DNA from: Lactiplantibacillus pentosus
Lineage (GTDB): Bacteria; Bacillota; Bacilli; Lactobacillales; Lactobacillaceae
Reading direction: 5' to 3'
Assembly: GCF_003641185.1 (NCBI RefSeq)
Contig: NZ_CP032757.1
Span: 2,356,001-2,420,000 of the forward strand
Length of the DNA stretch: 64,000 nt
Part shown: in pieces, positions 1 to 9,217 of the stretch
How the letters are laid out: each line of letters opens with the position of its first letter
How positions within the stretch are numbered: the stretch's first letter is position 1
Program-made: the position numbers and the translations under genes
The notes under the pieces: model-generated
The model's database searches: none
Told to the model about the DNA's origin: nothing
What the model saw: only the letters and a program-made list of their open reading frames with translations

Positions 1-266
1 TGGTCCATTCCTGGTAACCACAGCGTATCGAAGCCCTGCATCCGTTTCTGACGAATAATAATATCTTGTAAGGTCGTATCCCAAGCATGGCCTAAATGCA
101 ACTTACCAGTAACATTTGGCGGCGGAATCACGATTGAATACGGTTTAGCTTTCTTATCGCCCGAAGGCTTGAATAAATCTTGGTCTAGCCAAGTCTGATA
201 ACGGCCCGCTTCAACGGCGGTCGGATCATACTTAGTTGGCATATCAGTAGTTGGTTCTTCTGACAT
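1..266 (-). CDS. valS: Valine--tRNA ligase, N-terminal part (cut by window edge)
   Basis: Class I aminoacyl-tRNA synthetase that charges tRNA-Val in the cytoplasm. Only about the first 88 codons are present; the gene runs off the left edge. The reading frame contains the ATP-binding HIGH signature as HLGH near residues 57-60, preceded by a PPPNVTG stretch typical of ValS. The ATG at 266 follows a GGATGTG Shine-Dalgarno. A T-box leader of the same strand lies directly upstream, which is the usual control of tRNA synthetase genes in Firmicutes and supports the call. Confidence 0.95.
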   Translation of the reverse strand, partial: MSEEPTTDMPTKYDPTAVEAGRYQTWLDQDLFKPSGDKKAKPYSIVIPPPNVTGKLHLGHAWDTTLQDIIIRQKRMQGFDTLWLPGMD

Positions 267-295
267 TGGGGCACATCCTTTCCATTTGGGTACAA

Positions 296-550
296 AAAAA
301 TCCACTCATCCCAATTGAGTTAGGACGAATGGATTCGCGGTACCACCTAATTTTAAAGCAATCACAAGTAACTGCTTTACAGCTTAAACATCGTTGTTAA
401 CGAACGGTGTATCCCGTCCGGCTATTCCTACTTAAACGTTCAGAATAACAGCTCGCAAGCTACCTTCATGCTGAAACGCCAAACGTGTTCCACTACTCAC
501 GCTCTCTCTAAAGACGTCATTCAGCACTACTCTCTTGCTCATTGCTAGTT
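296..550 (-). promoter_or_regulatory. T-box riboswitch leader of valS
   Basis: On the minus strand the conserved T-box sequence (AGGTGGTACCGCG) lies at about 336-348. It is followed by a hairpin ending in a T-run at 294-333 (ATCCATTCGTCC pairing with GGGATGAGTGGAT), the intrinsic terminator. A GTA triplet in a GAAGGTAGC context (rc of 461-463) is a plausible valine specifier codon. Uncharged tRNA-Val is expected to stabilise the antiterminator and switch valS on. The motif and terminator are seen directly; the specifier is inferred. Confidence 0.9.
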
Positions 551-556
551 GTCACT

Positions 557-585
557 ATTGTAATGAATTTCCTGGTTATCGTCAA
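557..585 (-). promoter_or_regulatory. Promoter of the valS T-box transcript
   Basis: A TTGACG -35 box (rc of 580-585), a 17-bp spacer and a TACAAT -10 box (rc of 557-562) form a near-consensus sigma-A promoter. It lies between the tpx stop and the T-box leader and should start transcription near 550. Confidence 0.75.
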
Positions 586-588
586 TCT

Positions 589-1083
589 TTATTCGAATTG
601 TTTTAAAGCTTCCAGTGCAGCCACATAGTTTGGTTCATGACTGACATTGGGCACGATTTCGTGATAAACGATCTTGCCGTCCGCATCCGCTACATAAATG
701 GCGCGTGTCAACGTCCCATTATTGGGCAGATAAAGATTCGTTGCATACCCAAAGGAAAGCTCCTCATCAGAAGCCACCGTCAGATTTTTCACGCCTTCCT
801 TAGCACACCAGCCAGCTTGATCCGCTACTGAGTTGTTGGAAATCGCGACAAACTGAACGTGGGGGTACTTATCGGCTTGTTGATTGAACTTCTTAGTTTG
901 AATCGAACAAACGCGCGTATCAATATCGGGCATGACACTCAATAGGACTGGCTTACCAAGTAAGTCTTTGGTCTTGATCTTCTTATCATGCGTCGTGAAT
1001 ACTTTGAACTTTGGTAATTGATCGCCATCTTCTAGTGGCTCACCGACTAGGTCTAATGCTTGATCATGAAATAATACTTGCAC
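589..1083 (-). CDS. tpx: Thiol peroxidase (Tpx)
   Basis: Atypical 2-Cys peroxiredoxin that reduces hydrogen peroxide and alkyl hydroperoxides in the cytosol using thioredoxin. It has 164 codons, normal for Tpx. The peroxidatic cysteine is C59 in the context DIDTRVC, with T56 completing the TxxC motif; the resolving cysteine is C93 (GWCAKEG). The start is taken as GTG at 1083, because AAGGGG sits 8 bases before it. An in-frame GTG three codons upstream overlaps that ribosome binding site. It appears monocistronic. Confidence 0.93.
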   Translation of the reverse strand: MQVLFHDQALDLVGEPLEDGDQLPKFKVFTTHDKKIKTKDLLGKPVLLSVMPDIDTRVCSIQTKKFNQQADKYPHVQFVAISNNSVADQAGWCAKEGVKNLTVASDEELSFGYATNLYLPNNGTLTRAIYVADADGKIVYHEIVPNVSHEPNYVAALEALKQFE

Positions 1084-1243
1084 GAAAAACACCCCTTCGA
1101 TAACTAATGATTGACAATGTATGCCTTGAAACTAGTATAGCTTAAATTTACCGCAATTTCAGGTGCTTCGCAAACTTTAGCCTCATCAATCGTTAATTTA
1201 TTTTTAGCCTCCTGGTCGTGATTATTTGCAACAAGATAGTGCG

Positions 1244-2473
1244 TTAAATCCGACGTGCGGCAAGGTGCAGTGCCAATTGGGTGGCTTGCGTGACTGACCC
1301 CTGTGTTTCGTGACACCAACGCGCAGCCAAAGTCGATTCTGGTGCACGTAGTCTGGCTGCAATCAACGTTGCCACGTCTTCTGCTGCCGATTGATGTAAG
1401 CTTTGCCCAAGCTCACGTAACGTCGCAGCCAACCGCATCCCCGTTTCAAAATATTGGGTCCTCGCAGCCGGCACTTCTAACGCCACGTGCTGGTTAGCGT
1501 GCTGACCCGCGTCAATCCACGCATCCGGGTCAGTGGGATTTGGCAACCACACCATCAATGCGGTAAACCACGTCACCACTTGAAGTTGTTCATTGGTCAC
1601 ACCGATGATCGACCACGGATTCAAATCCAACTGGCGTAACTCTAAATACTGAATGCCCGTTTGGCGCAAGGTCGATAAGTCACGACCACCACGCAACCGC
1701 ACTTGTCCATAATACTCTTTGACCGCGCTTAACTGCCCACGGGCGACTGCCGTCTGCAAACTATCACAATACTGTGTCAGTGACGCATAGGAAACATGCA
1801 GGCCAGGCCGATTCACGTAGCCCTCAGGACCATTGCGCAGACTACGTACTAACCGGTGACTCTCATGAAACCCCGAATTTGGCCAAACATGTGGCGTACA
1901 GCCATATAAATAAGTTAATAGCCACCGATAATGCAAATAATTTTGAGCGAGATGCAAATAACATTGATTCCGAAAATCGACCGGGTCGGTTATCTCTGTC
2001 TGCGTCTGAAATAATGCGGTCAGCAGGTCCGGATTTAAGCTGATATTGCAATGCAGACCAGATAGCATTTGACGACGCCGGCCGTATCGTTCCGCCAGAC
2101 CCTCACGATACGCGACCGCCGCCCTGTCCAGCTTTGCAATTGGAATTAGCCTTTCGTCCGTTGGCAAGGCCGGTGGGACACTCAAGGGCCAAATCAGTTC
2201 AGGTGCGATTCCCTGGCGAACCTGGCGCGTTAATTCAGTCAACGCCCTACCAGCAGCTTCAGCATTGGAACAAACTGGGGTCACTAACTCGACCTGAGTT
2301 TCAGCGAAGTCCCGCTGCAGCCCAGATAATTTTCCAATCAAAGCGGGCGCTAAATCCGTTTGCGCCAATTGACCAGTTTCAACGATCCGCTGGCCTTCAC
2401 GCTCGAGGCCGACTTGGAGCATATTCGAATTAATTGCTACTGAATTTAATTTCAATAACTGTTGCCAATCCAT
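1244..2473 (-). CDS. gshA: Glutamate--cysteine ligase family protein (GshA-like)
   Basis: Likely gamma-glutamylcysteine synthetase, which joins glutamate and cysteine with ATP in the first step of glutathione synthesis. About 409 residues. The order of motifs, LEREGQR near the start, GLHCNISLN in the middle and GIQYLELRQLDLNPW later, follows the ligase domain of GshF (the longer fusion at 19831-22080), but the ATP-grasp glutathione synthetase half is absent. It therefore makes at most the dipeptide. Start: ATG at 2473 with GGGGCGG upstream; a GTG at 2479 is possible. Activity and substrate are inferred. Confidence 0.82.
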   Translation of the reverse strand: MDWQQLLKLNSVAINSNMLQVGLEREGQRIVETGQLAQTDLAPALIGKLSGLQRDFAETQVELVTPVCSNAEAAGRALTELTRQVRQGIAPELIWPLSVPPALPTDERLIPIAKLDRAAVAYREGLAERYGRRRQMLSGLHCNISLNPDLLTALFQTQTEITDPVDFRNQCYLHLAQNYLHYRWLLTYLYGCTPHVWPNSGFHESHRLVRSLRNGPEGYVNRPGLHVSYASLTQYCDSLQTAVARGQLSAVKEYYGQVRLRGGRDLSTLRQTGIQYLELRQLDLNPWSIIGVTNEQLQVVTWFTALMVWLPNPTDPDAWIDAGQHANQHVALEVPAARTQYFETGMRLAATLRELGQSLHQSAAEDVATLIAARLRAPESTLAARWCHETQGSVTQATQLALHLAARRI

Positions 2474-2590
2474 GCCCACCGCCCCATTTCTAACGCTATC
2501 CTAGCATACCTAGTCCATCGGTTCATAAAGGATGACCATTATTTTAGGTCAGCTAACACATTAATTCAACAATATTGATATATTACTGAC

Positions 2591-3230
2591 ATTTTGTGCT
2601 TGTTATTCTCTAGCATTATAGATGATTAAATCATGCCGGTTGGGATTGCTGAATATTAGGTGACTGGTCCTTCGAGCAAAGCTTAATTGGTATCGATGAT
2701 GACTGATGGCATTTAATTACTGAGAGGATTGCCTGAATATGAGTCACTCATTTTAATACTATTAATTTTGATGATGACTAATCTTAAATTTAACCGATAA
2801 ATTACCTTTGTTTATAATTGAAGATTTTGCAATCTCAAACGACTTGAGAAAATCCTGACAAGTTCAGTGAGGATGTTTGTCAGATGCCTTATCGCATGGG
2901 TAAAAGAGTTTATCTATTGTTAGAACCGGTATGACAGTTGAATATCAAATTGGCCCTATAGCGTAGAAGCAAAGACTAATCTAACCAAAAGTTGGGTCCG
3001 CACATGTCTGCCTTTCGAATACCATCCCGGCTGGAAGGTATTCTGGGGCAAGGCCCAGTGGTGAAATTTCACTTAGCAAGCGTTTTTGGCTTGGTTAGTG
3101 AAAGACCAGTATTTAAGACGCGGGTTATCGGCTTAAATCTGTGTCCAGCGGGTCTCAGCTGGCGGCTCTTGAGCTTAAAAAATGGGATGATTTAATCATG
3201 CTTCATGACGAATTAACTAGCACAATACGG
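2591..3230 (-). repeat. Dispersed palindrome-ended element, copy A
   Basis: Gene-free stretch between the gshA-like gene and thiI. It is bounded by the 13-bp odd palindrome ATGATTAAATCAT (2622-2634) and its counterpart ATGATTTAATCAT (3187-3199), with outer inverted arms around TTGTGCTAGTTA (about 2594-2612 and 3209-3227). The right part (2990-3200) is the L module in reverse orientation, shared with copies B, D, E and F (for example CTTCCAGCC and GGCAGACATGTG on the minus strand). The R module is almost entirely deleted next to the left palindrome. The middle is AT-rich with no supported gene. Confidence 0.85.
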
Positions 3231-3252
3231 ATGACTTATTTTATCTAAGCAA

Positions 3253-3292
3253 CAAAAAAACGAGCACCCAATTTAGCTAGGCACTCGTTTTT
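3253..3292 (-). terminator. Intrinsic terminator after thiI
   Basis: On the minus strand AAAACGAGTGCC and GGTGCTCGTTTTTTT form a hairpin with a T-run just beyond the thiI stop. Confidence 0.85.
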
Positions 3293-3301
3293 AAATAAAA
3301 A

Positions 3302-4519
3302 TTAAAGTAGTTCCGCAAAAACGTCTTCTTGAGCATTAAGGTAGTTTTCACCGGGTTTGATCTCGGTCATCTTAATTCCCGCCAAAGCACGTTCCATTAA
3401 ACCATCAACGTCGATGCGTTCTTCGTATGCACGTGAACGATCCAACTTCGGATGAGTCTTCGGTGCTGGTGGCGCAAAGATCGTACAGCAATCTTCAAAT
3501 GGCATAATTGATAAATCATAGGTGTCAATGTCTTCAGCAATCTTGATGATTTCCGTCTTATCCATCGAAATCACTGGCCGTAAAACGGGTAAAGTCGTCA
3601 CATCATTGATAGCAATCATACTATCCATGGTTTGTGAGGCGACTTGCCCAAGTGATTCACCGTTGAAAATCGCCTTGCCATGCCGTTGACGCGTCACTGC
3701 GTCCATCAACCGCATCATCAAGCGCCGTTGCACGGTCATCAAGTAGCCTTCTGGAACCTTTTCCTTGATTTCCTCTTGGATCTCGGTAAATGGAATTTGG
3801 ATAAACTTGACGCGACCAGAGTAACTGGCAAGCGTCGAGGCTAATTGTTTGGCCTTGGCGAGCGCTTGTTCACTCGTGTATGGCGGACTAAAGAAGTGCA
3901 CCATTTCCATGTCAACGCCGCGTTTCATCCCGAGATAACCGGCAACTGGTGAGTCGATACCACCAGATAACATCAGCATCCCCTTACCAGCAGTCCCTAC
4001 TGGCAGGCCACCAGCACCTTGAATCGTTTCGGATGACAAGAAAATCCCATTCAACCGAACTTCGACACGCAGGACGATGTCTGGATTCTTCATCTTAACT
4101 TGAATCCCGTCGACGTGGTCAAGAATTTGACCACCCAACATATCGTTGATCTGGTTGGTGTCGTATTCGAAGTGGTGGTCAGAACGACGGGTGTTGATTT
4201 TAAACGTCATTCCCGGTTGATACTGGGCTTTGATCATTTCGATCGCCGTCTCGTAAACCGCATCCATATCCGTATCCACTCGAATACTTGGTGAAAAGTT
4301 TTGAATCCCGAACACTAACTTCAAACGATCCATGACAGGTGCAGCATCTTCATCGTTTAACATGATGTGCATCCGGTCACGGTTCGCATGAACTTTGAGC
4401 GTTGGGAAATCGTGCAACGCGTTGCGGACGTTGCGGCCCAAGCTATCGATAAAATTCCGCCGGTTCTTACCCTTGGTCGACAACTCGCCGTAACGTACCA
4501 TAATTTCAGTGTACTGCAT
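3302..4519 (-). CDS. thiI: tRNA 4-thiouridine synthase ThiI
   Basis: Adenylates U8 of tRNA and transfers sulfur to form s4U; in some bacteria it also supplies sulfur for thiamine. About 405 residues, the Firmicute form without the C-terminal rhodanese domain found in E. coli. An N-terminal ferredoxin-like/THUMP region (1-170) is followed by the PP-loop SGGIDS at 185-190. A conserved cysteine pair ([11 protein letters not shown]) lies in the C-terminal part. ATG at 4519 follows AAGGA; the upstream in-frame TTG is less likely. The cysteine desulfurase gene immediately upstream is the expected sulfur donor. Confidence 0.95.
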   Translation of the reverse strand: MQYTEIMVRYGELSTKGKNRRNFIDSLGRNVRNALHDFPTLKVHANRDRMHIMLNDEDAAPVMDRLKLVFGIQNFSPSIRVDTDMDAVYETAIEMIKAQYQPGMTFKINTRRSDHHFEYDTNQINDMLGGQILDHVDGIQVKMKNPDIVLRVEVRLNGIFLSSETIQGAGGLPVGTAGKGMLMLSGGIDSPVAGYLGMKRGVDMEMVHFFSPPYTSEQALAKAKQLASTLASYSGRVKFIQIPFTEIQEEIKEKVPEGYLMTVQRRLMMRLMDAVTRQRHGKAIFNGESLGQVASQTMDSMIAINDVTTLPVLRPVISMDKTEIIKIAEDIDTYDLSIMPFEDCCTIFAPPAPKTHPKLDRSRAYEERIDVDGLMERALAGIKMTEIKPGENYLNAQEDVFAELL

Positions 4520-4536
4520 GAACAAGTTCCTTTCCG

Positions 4537-5691
4537 TTATGCATCTGCATTGATTTTAGAGAATTTTTGATAAAGCTGATCAAAAACTTTGATAAACTGG
4601 TCGGCTTCTGCCAACGTATTATTTTCATCAAGACTGACCCGGACGGCACTCGTGGCAATATTTTCTTGCACGTGCATCGCCATCAACGTACTTGACGCCA
4701 TGTGTTTCTTAGACGAACAAGCACTAGTCGTCGAAATATAGATGCCCTGATCTTCAAACGCGTGGACGATGGTTTCGCCCCGCACCCCATTGATCGTGAA
4801 GCACAGGATATGTGGTGCAAATCCATCAGTCGGTTGGCTAAAAATCGTGACTTTCGGGAACGTCTTGATGTGGTCGTAGATTCGCTGTTTGATGGCACGT
4901 TCGCGAGTGACCTTTTCGTCCTCACCCGTCAATAATAGACGTAGGGCCTTCGCCATTCCAGCGATTGCGGGCAAGTTTTCAGTCCCCGAACGCCAGTTAC
5001 TTTCTTGACCGCCACCATTCATGAGCGGTGCTAATTTGCGCCCATTCCGCGCATAAATAAAGCCCACGCCCCGGGTCGCATGAAACTTATGGCCTGAGAA
5101 CGTCACAAAATCGACCCGGTCATTCATGATCATGTTCTGAATGCCCTTGCCGATGCCTTGAACCGCATCAATATGGAAGTGAATCTTTGGATATTGTTTT
5201 AACAAATCAGCCACTTCAAGTAGTGGTTGAATCGTACCAATCTCATTGTTGACGGCCATCGTGGAAACCAGAATGGTGTCCGGTCGAATCGCCGCTTTCA
5301 AATCAGCCACGTTAATACGGCCTTCTTGGTCCACGGGTAAGTACGTCACTTCATACCCCAGTTCTTTCAACTGTTCCATCGAATTGTGGATAGCCGGATG
5401 TTCGACCGCCGTGGTAATCAGATGTTTCCCAAAGGCACGTTTCTCAATCGCCGTCCCCTTGAGCACCCAGTTATCGCCTTCCGTCCCACCTGACGTGAAG
5501 AAGATTTCGTGCGCCTGAACGCCAAGTAAATCGGCAATCTGTTGGCGCGATTGTTCCAATAAATGAAAGGCTGTTTCACCAAAGTTATGCAAACTAGAAG
5601 GATTCCCCCAGATTTTCTGAGAGACCTTCGTATAAGTATCTAGTACGGCGGGAGCAGCTTGCGTCGTCGCACTATTGTCAAAATAAATCAT
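4537..5691 (-). CDS. Cysteine desulfurase (IscS/NifS family)
   Basis: PLP enzyme that converts cysteine to alanine and hands the sulfur on as a persulfide. 384 residues. The PLP lysine is K202 in [10 protein letters not shown] and the mobile catalytic cysteine is C325 in [13 protein letters not shown] at 5691 has AGAAGG seven bases upstream. It lies 17 bp before thiI on the same strand, matching the NifZ-ThiI arrangement of Firmicutes, so its main job here is probably tRNA thiolation rather than Fe-S assembly. Confidence 0.93.
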   Translation of the reverse strand: MIYFDNSATTQAAPAVLDTYTKVSQKIWGNPSSLHNFGETAFHLLEQSRQQIADLLGVQAHEIFFTSGGTEGDNWVLKGTAIEKRAFGKHLITTAVEHPAIHNSMEQLKELGYEVTYLPVDQEGRINVADLKAAIRPDTILVSTMAVNNEIGTIQPLLEVADLLKQYPKIHFHIDAVQGIGKGIQNMIMNDRVDFVTFSGHKFHATRGVGFIYARNGRKLAPLMNGGGQESNWRSGTENLPAIAGMAKALRLLLTGEDEKVTRERAIKQRIYDHIKTFPKVTIFSQPTDGFAPHILCFTINGVRGETIVHAFEDQGIYISTTSACSSKKHMASSTLMAMHVQENIATSAVRVSLDENNTLAEADQFIKVFDQLYQKFSKINADA

Positions 5692-5961
5692 TACTACGCC
5701 TTCTCTTTCCAAGAAAGTGTGCCTTGCACTTACTTTCGATAAGAATTCTTTGCAATTATACCAAAAATTAGGACTGAAACAAGATTTTTTGTTTCAAAAA
5801 CGCGATTAATCGACGCTAGCAGCAGTATCGCTGAAGCTCACAAGCAATCATCCTGCAATTGTCGGGCATTTTTTGACGCCAATCAAAAACCAGCTGGCCA
5901 TGGTTGCGTTCATCACAATCACCACCAACTGGTTGGCATTTATCTTCTTGATTGGCGCTAA

Positions 5962-7683
5962 CTAAGCATCAGCATCTGAACTAGCCGCCTGCTTATTAGC
6001 ATAGTAGCTGTCCTCAATCCGTTTGTAAGAGCCAGGATCGACCTTATCGACCGCCGTCGCAATAACTTCCAAGCTCCGTGCGTAGTCATGGGCTTCGTTG
6101 AACAACCGTTGTGCTTCAACACTCGCTTCTTGAACATCTTCATGACTGTTTTTATAACGATTAGCATATTGCAAGAGTTGTTCGGCAATCACCGCGGCAT
6201 CCGTCAAATCATCAGTCTTCTCTTTTAAAGTGGCCATATCGGCCTGAATCACGATGAGTTGCTTCGTAATATCATCCATGTTAATCACAAGTTTATTGAT
6301 ATCATGGTCTAAGCGCTCGATTTCCTTAGAAACGACCCTGAAGTAATCCAGATAATCCTTAGGTAAACCTGGCAGATTCAGATTTTCCACTTGGCGTTTG
6401 ACCGCATGGATTTCAAAATCAAACCGTTGCAAGGTCTCATGAGCCTTAGATTCCTCAGCAGTCAAGTTGGCAACACCCTGGTTGATTGCCACTTGTTCCT
6501 CTTCAATGCCGGTGAGTTGTTTGTCCTGCTCCTCAAAGTGAGCTGCAATCTCACTGAAAACCGCTTGCTTACTGGTAATCGCAGTCGTATCGGCTTGATA
6601 AACCGCCTGAATATTCTTCAATTGCTCGTTCAATTCACGCGTCCGTTCAACTTCATTGTTATTGAGTGTATAACTTTGTGCTAACCGGTCCAATTCGACT
6701 TGTAAGCGGTGGTTTTGATTCATCGCGTGCGTCAAGAACTTGCTGATCTCTTCTTGGCGTTGGTCAACGATGGCTTTAGCGTCGATTTCTGCCTGCATCA
6801 CATCGTACAAATGGTCGATACGCTTCTCAATGGCATGATTGCCATTTTCCGCATCGGTAACTTTCAAGTCGCCCAGTAACGCGGTGTTATCATCGATGGC
6901 TTGTTTGAGTCCCTGAATCTCAGGTTCGATTGAATCCACTTCAAAGTGAAAATGTTGGGCGGTCAATTGTTGATAACCACTCGCTAGTTCAGCTAATTGA
7001 TCAGGAAAGCCACTCACTAAGTCTTTATAAATCGGTGGAATCCGGTCAATATCCATTTCAAGGGCACCGGTATCATGATGTAACTGGTCTAAGACTTTTT
7101 CAGCCGCATCGTGATCGCCAGCCTTCGCTAATTCAGAAAAATGATCGAAGTCACTTTCCAAGTTGGCGAGCTGATCTTCAAGTTTGTCGATACTCGGGCC
7201 AAACGAGAAGTTCTGCGACAACAACGTTTTCCGCAAGTTTTGATATTTTTTCTCTAAACTCGCAACCGCTTGACGGTGGGCCGCATCGGCGTCATCTAAG
7301 GCTTGTAGCCCGTCACGAATTTCGGCCTGCCGCTGTTCGATTTGATCCAACAGTGCCGCGACTTTTTTTAGATTTTGTTGGGCGTCTAAGAACTTGATGC
7401 CGCGCGCCTCGGTGGTAATTGTCGCCAATTTATCGCTTACTGCGGGCAACTGGTCGTTTTCCACTTCTTGACCAGCACTCTGCAACGCTTCCAACTTTTC
7501 TAACGAGCCGCCCGTTAGTCCGAGTTGTTCAATTTTTTCGAAATCCGTGGTCTGTGATTGTTTCACTAACGCTTGTTGGCGCTCCGTCAGTTGGCGGACT
7601 TGCTTGTCAATATAATATTGAAAGCCCTTGACCGCCGCGTAGATGACAATCGCAACCACCACAATGCCGATTGCTACTTGCAT
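5962..7683 (-). CDS. ezrA: Septation ring formation regulator EzrA
   Basis: Membrane-anchored regulator of FtsZ ring assembly in Gram-positive bacteria. 573 residues, the usual length. One N-terminal membrane segment (about residues 2-20) is followed by a Lys/Arg-rich stop-transfer, then an almost entirely helical coiled-coil body made of spectrin-like repeats rich in Glu, Gln and Leu. No signal peptide cleavage site is evident. It is separated from the desulfurase gene by a 270-bp gap and from the next plus-strand gene by a divergent promoter region. Confidence 0.95.
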   Translation of the reverse strand: MQVAIGIVVVAIVIYAAVKGFQYYIDKQVRQLTERQQALVKQSQTTDFEKIEQLGLTGGSLEKLEALQSAGQEVENDQLPAVSDKLATITTEARGIKFLDAQQNLKKVAALLDQIEQRQAEIRDGLQALDDADAAHRQAVASLEKKYQNLRKTLLSQNFSFGPSIDKLEDQLANLESDFDHFSELAKAGDHDAAEKVLDQLHHDTGALEMDIDRIPPIYKDLVSGFPDQLAELASGYQQLTAQHFHFEVDSIEPEIQGLKQAIDDNTALLGDLKVTDAENGNHAIEKRIDHLYDVMQAEIDAKAIVDQRQEEISKFLTHAMNQNHRLQVELDRLAQSYTLNNNEVERTRELNEQLKNIQAVYQADTTAITSKQAVFSEIAAHFEEQDKQLTGIEEEQVAINQGVANLTAEESKAHETLQRFDFEIHAVKRQVENLNLPGLPKDYLDYFRVVSKEIERLDHDINKLVINMDDITKQLIVIQADMATLKEKTDDLTDAAVIAEQLLQYANRYKNSHEDVQEASVEAQRLFNEAHDYARSLEVIATAVDKVDPGSYKRIEDSYYANKQAASSDADA

Positions 7684-7853
7684 ACGAATACCCCTTACAT
7701 TAATTATTCCGTTTTAATTGCGTTGCGCCTCACCCTGCTGAGAACCGCAGCCTTGCTTTTTTCTGAAAATCCAATTAAAATCTATCTTAAATTATAACAT
7801 AGACGTAACTAACGGACAGTAACAATTTGTTAACATTCAAGGAGGATTTTCAC

Positions 7854-8315
7854 ATGGCTACCACCGAAACATCACTTATGAACCAACAGCTCGACGCGTT
7901 ACTTTTTCAAGAAACGAACTTGGTCGCGAACCTAGCCAACGCTAGCGCCCTCCTCAACAGTACGTATGACGACTTGAACTGGGCCGGCTTCTACTTATTT
8001 AACGATGAGACTGGCGAGCTCGACCTCGGTCCCTTTCAAGGCAAAGTTGCCTGCATGCACATCAAAGTCGGTGCAGGGCTCGTTGGTACGGCCTTTGAAA
8101 CGCAAACTAACCAACGGATCGCGGACGTTCATCAATTTCCAGGCCACATTGCCTGCGATAGTGCCAGCAATTCTGAAATCGTCGTTCCAATCACCAAAGA
8201 CGGTCACCAAATTGGCGTCCTCGACGTTGATTCCCCATCCTTAGACCGTTTTAGTGCCGAAGATGAGGCTGAATTGACTGAATTCGTTGCAATTTTAACG
8301 ACGCACATTGACTAA
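7854..8315 (+). CDS. msrC: Free methionine-(R)-sulfoxide reductase (GAF domain)
   Basis: Reduces free Met-(R)-sulfoxide in the cytoplasm, part of oxidative repair. A single GAF domain of 153 residues with the family signatures NWAGFYL and FPGHIACDSASNSEIV. The catalytic cysteine of the IACD motif is C101, and C67 (KVAC) is also present. The third family cysteine, normally in GVCGTA, is replaced by valine (GLVGTA, V77). The start at 7854 is fixed by AAGGAGG eight bases upstream; an upstream ATG at 7827 lacks a site. It lies directly before the rpsD leader. Confidence 0.9.
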   Translation: MATTETSLMNQQLDALLFQETNLVANLANASALLNSTYDDLNWAGFYLFNDETGELDLGPFQGKVACMHIKVGAGLVGTAFETQTNQRIADVHQFPGHIACDSASNSEIVVPITKDGHQIGVLDVDSPSLDRFSAEDEAELTEFVAILTTHID

Positions 8316-8337
8316 CCATTACCAAACGTGTTATGCT
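8308..8337 (+). promoter_or_regulatory. Promoter of rpsD
   Basis: TTGACT (8308-8313) and TATGCT (8332-8337) are separated by 18 bp. The -35 box overlaps the last codons and stop of the preceding gene. The position fits a transcript starting near 8344 that carries the folded rpsD leader. Confidence 0.55.
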
Positions 8338-8343
8338 ACTCTT

Positions 8344-8512
8344 TGTGTAAAATAATGCAGCAGTAAGTGGGTAAGCTCGTCAACAGATTGGTGCCAATAT
8401 TTTGGTCAGTTAGTAACCTGCGGCTGCAATGGTGAACCCTGCAGTCCAATCTGAACGAATATCGAACTTACATCGGATTATTTTACTCCAACTAAAATTA
8501 TTGGAGGAAACA
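8344..8512 (+). promoter_or_regulatory. Structured 5' leader of rpsD (candidate S4 autoregulatory element)
   Basis: Three nested helices can be read directly. GTAAAATAAT (8347-8356) pairs with ATTATTTTAC (8477-8486). GTAAGT (8363-8368) pairs with ACTTAC (8466-8471). CAGATTGG (8384-8391) pairs with CCAATCTG (8446-8453). An inner hairpin uses CTGCA/TGCAG. Together they form a long multi-part structure ending just before the rpsD ribosome binding site. In Bacillus, S4 represses its own translation through an rpsD leader; assigning the same role here is inference. Confidence 0.7.
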
Positions 8513-8516
8513 TTTT

Positions 8517-9125
8517 ATGTCTCGTTATACAGGTCCAAGTTGGAAGATTTCCCGTCGTTTGGGAATGTCCCTTTCAGGTACTGGTAAAGAATTAGCTCGC
8601 CGCCCTTACGCTCCTGGTGATCATGGCCAAGGCCGTCGTGGTAAGCTTTCAGAATACGGTACTCAATTACGTGAAAAGCAAAAGTTACGGATGATGTACG
8701 GTTTAACTGAACGTCAATTCGCTAACTTATTCATCAAAGCTGGTAAGATTCGCGAAGGTAAGCATGGTGTTAACTTCATGATCTTACTCGAACGTCGTTT
8801 GGATAACATGGTTTACCGTTTAGGTTTGGCAACGACTCGTCGTCAAGCACGTCAATTAGTAAACCATGGTCACATCACTGTTGATGGCAAGCGCGTTGAC
8901 ATCCCTTCATACGAAGTTAGTGTTGGCCAAGTTGTCTCAGTTCGTGAAAAGTCCAAGAAGTTGGCTGTTATCACTGGCGCCGTTGAAGCCGTGGTTGCAC
9001 GTCCTAACTTCGTTCAATTCGATGCTGATAAGCTTGAAGGCTCATTAACTCGTTTACCAGAACGTGAAGAACTTGAAGCAGATATCGACGAATCATTAAT
9101 CGTTGAATACTACAACAAGCTTTAA
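8517..9125 (+). CDS. rpsD: 30S ribosomal protein S4
   Basis: Primary 16S rRNA-binding protein that starts assembly of the 30S body and helps set translational fidelity. 202 residues, standard length. The N-terminal S4 region opens [16 protein letters not shown], and the S4 RNA-binding fold is near 93-155 ([20 protein letters not shown]). A strong GGAGG lies upstream of the ATG. Codon use is highly biased, as expected for a ribosomal gene. Stand-alone gene with its own leader and terminator. Confidence 0.99.
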   Translation: MSRYTGPSWKISRRLGMSLSGTGKELARRPYAPGDHGQGRRGKLSEYGTQLREKQKLRMMYGLTERQFANLFIKAGKIREGKHGVNFMILLERRLDNMVYRLGLATTRRQARQLVNHGHITVDGKRVDIPSYEVSVGQVVSVREKSKKLAVITGAVEAVVARPNFVQFDADKLEGSLTRLPEREELEADIDESLIVEYYNKL

Positions 9126-9140
9126 TTTCCGGTTATTAAA

Positions 9141-9167
9141 AACCGTCGCGGTTGCGGCGGTTTTTTT
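9141..9167 (+). terminator. Intrinsic terminator of rpsD
   Basis: AACCGTCGC and GCGGCGGTT form a tight GC-rich hairpin followed by seven T residues. Confidence 0.93.
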
Positions 9168-9217
9168 GTGTTCTTTTAACGATTTAGCTGTTCAAGAATC
9201 GGGCGCTTCTAGGCATA

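Noticed and set aside
1104..1319. 71-codon minus-strand frame past the gshA-like gene
   Set aside because: Half of it overlaps gshA in another frame, and no suitable start or ribosome site exists for the remainder, although the last 40 codons look protein-like.
2992..3195. 67-codon plus-strand frame in copy A
   Set aside because: Lies wholly within the reversed L module, no ribosome site, no match to the frames of other copies.
6930..7397. 155-codon plus-strand frame inside ezrA
   Set aside because: Antisense shadow of the ezrA coiled-coil region.
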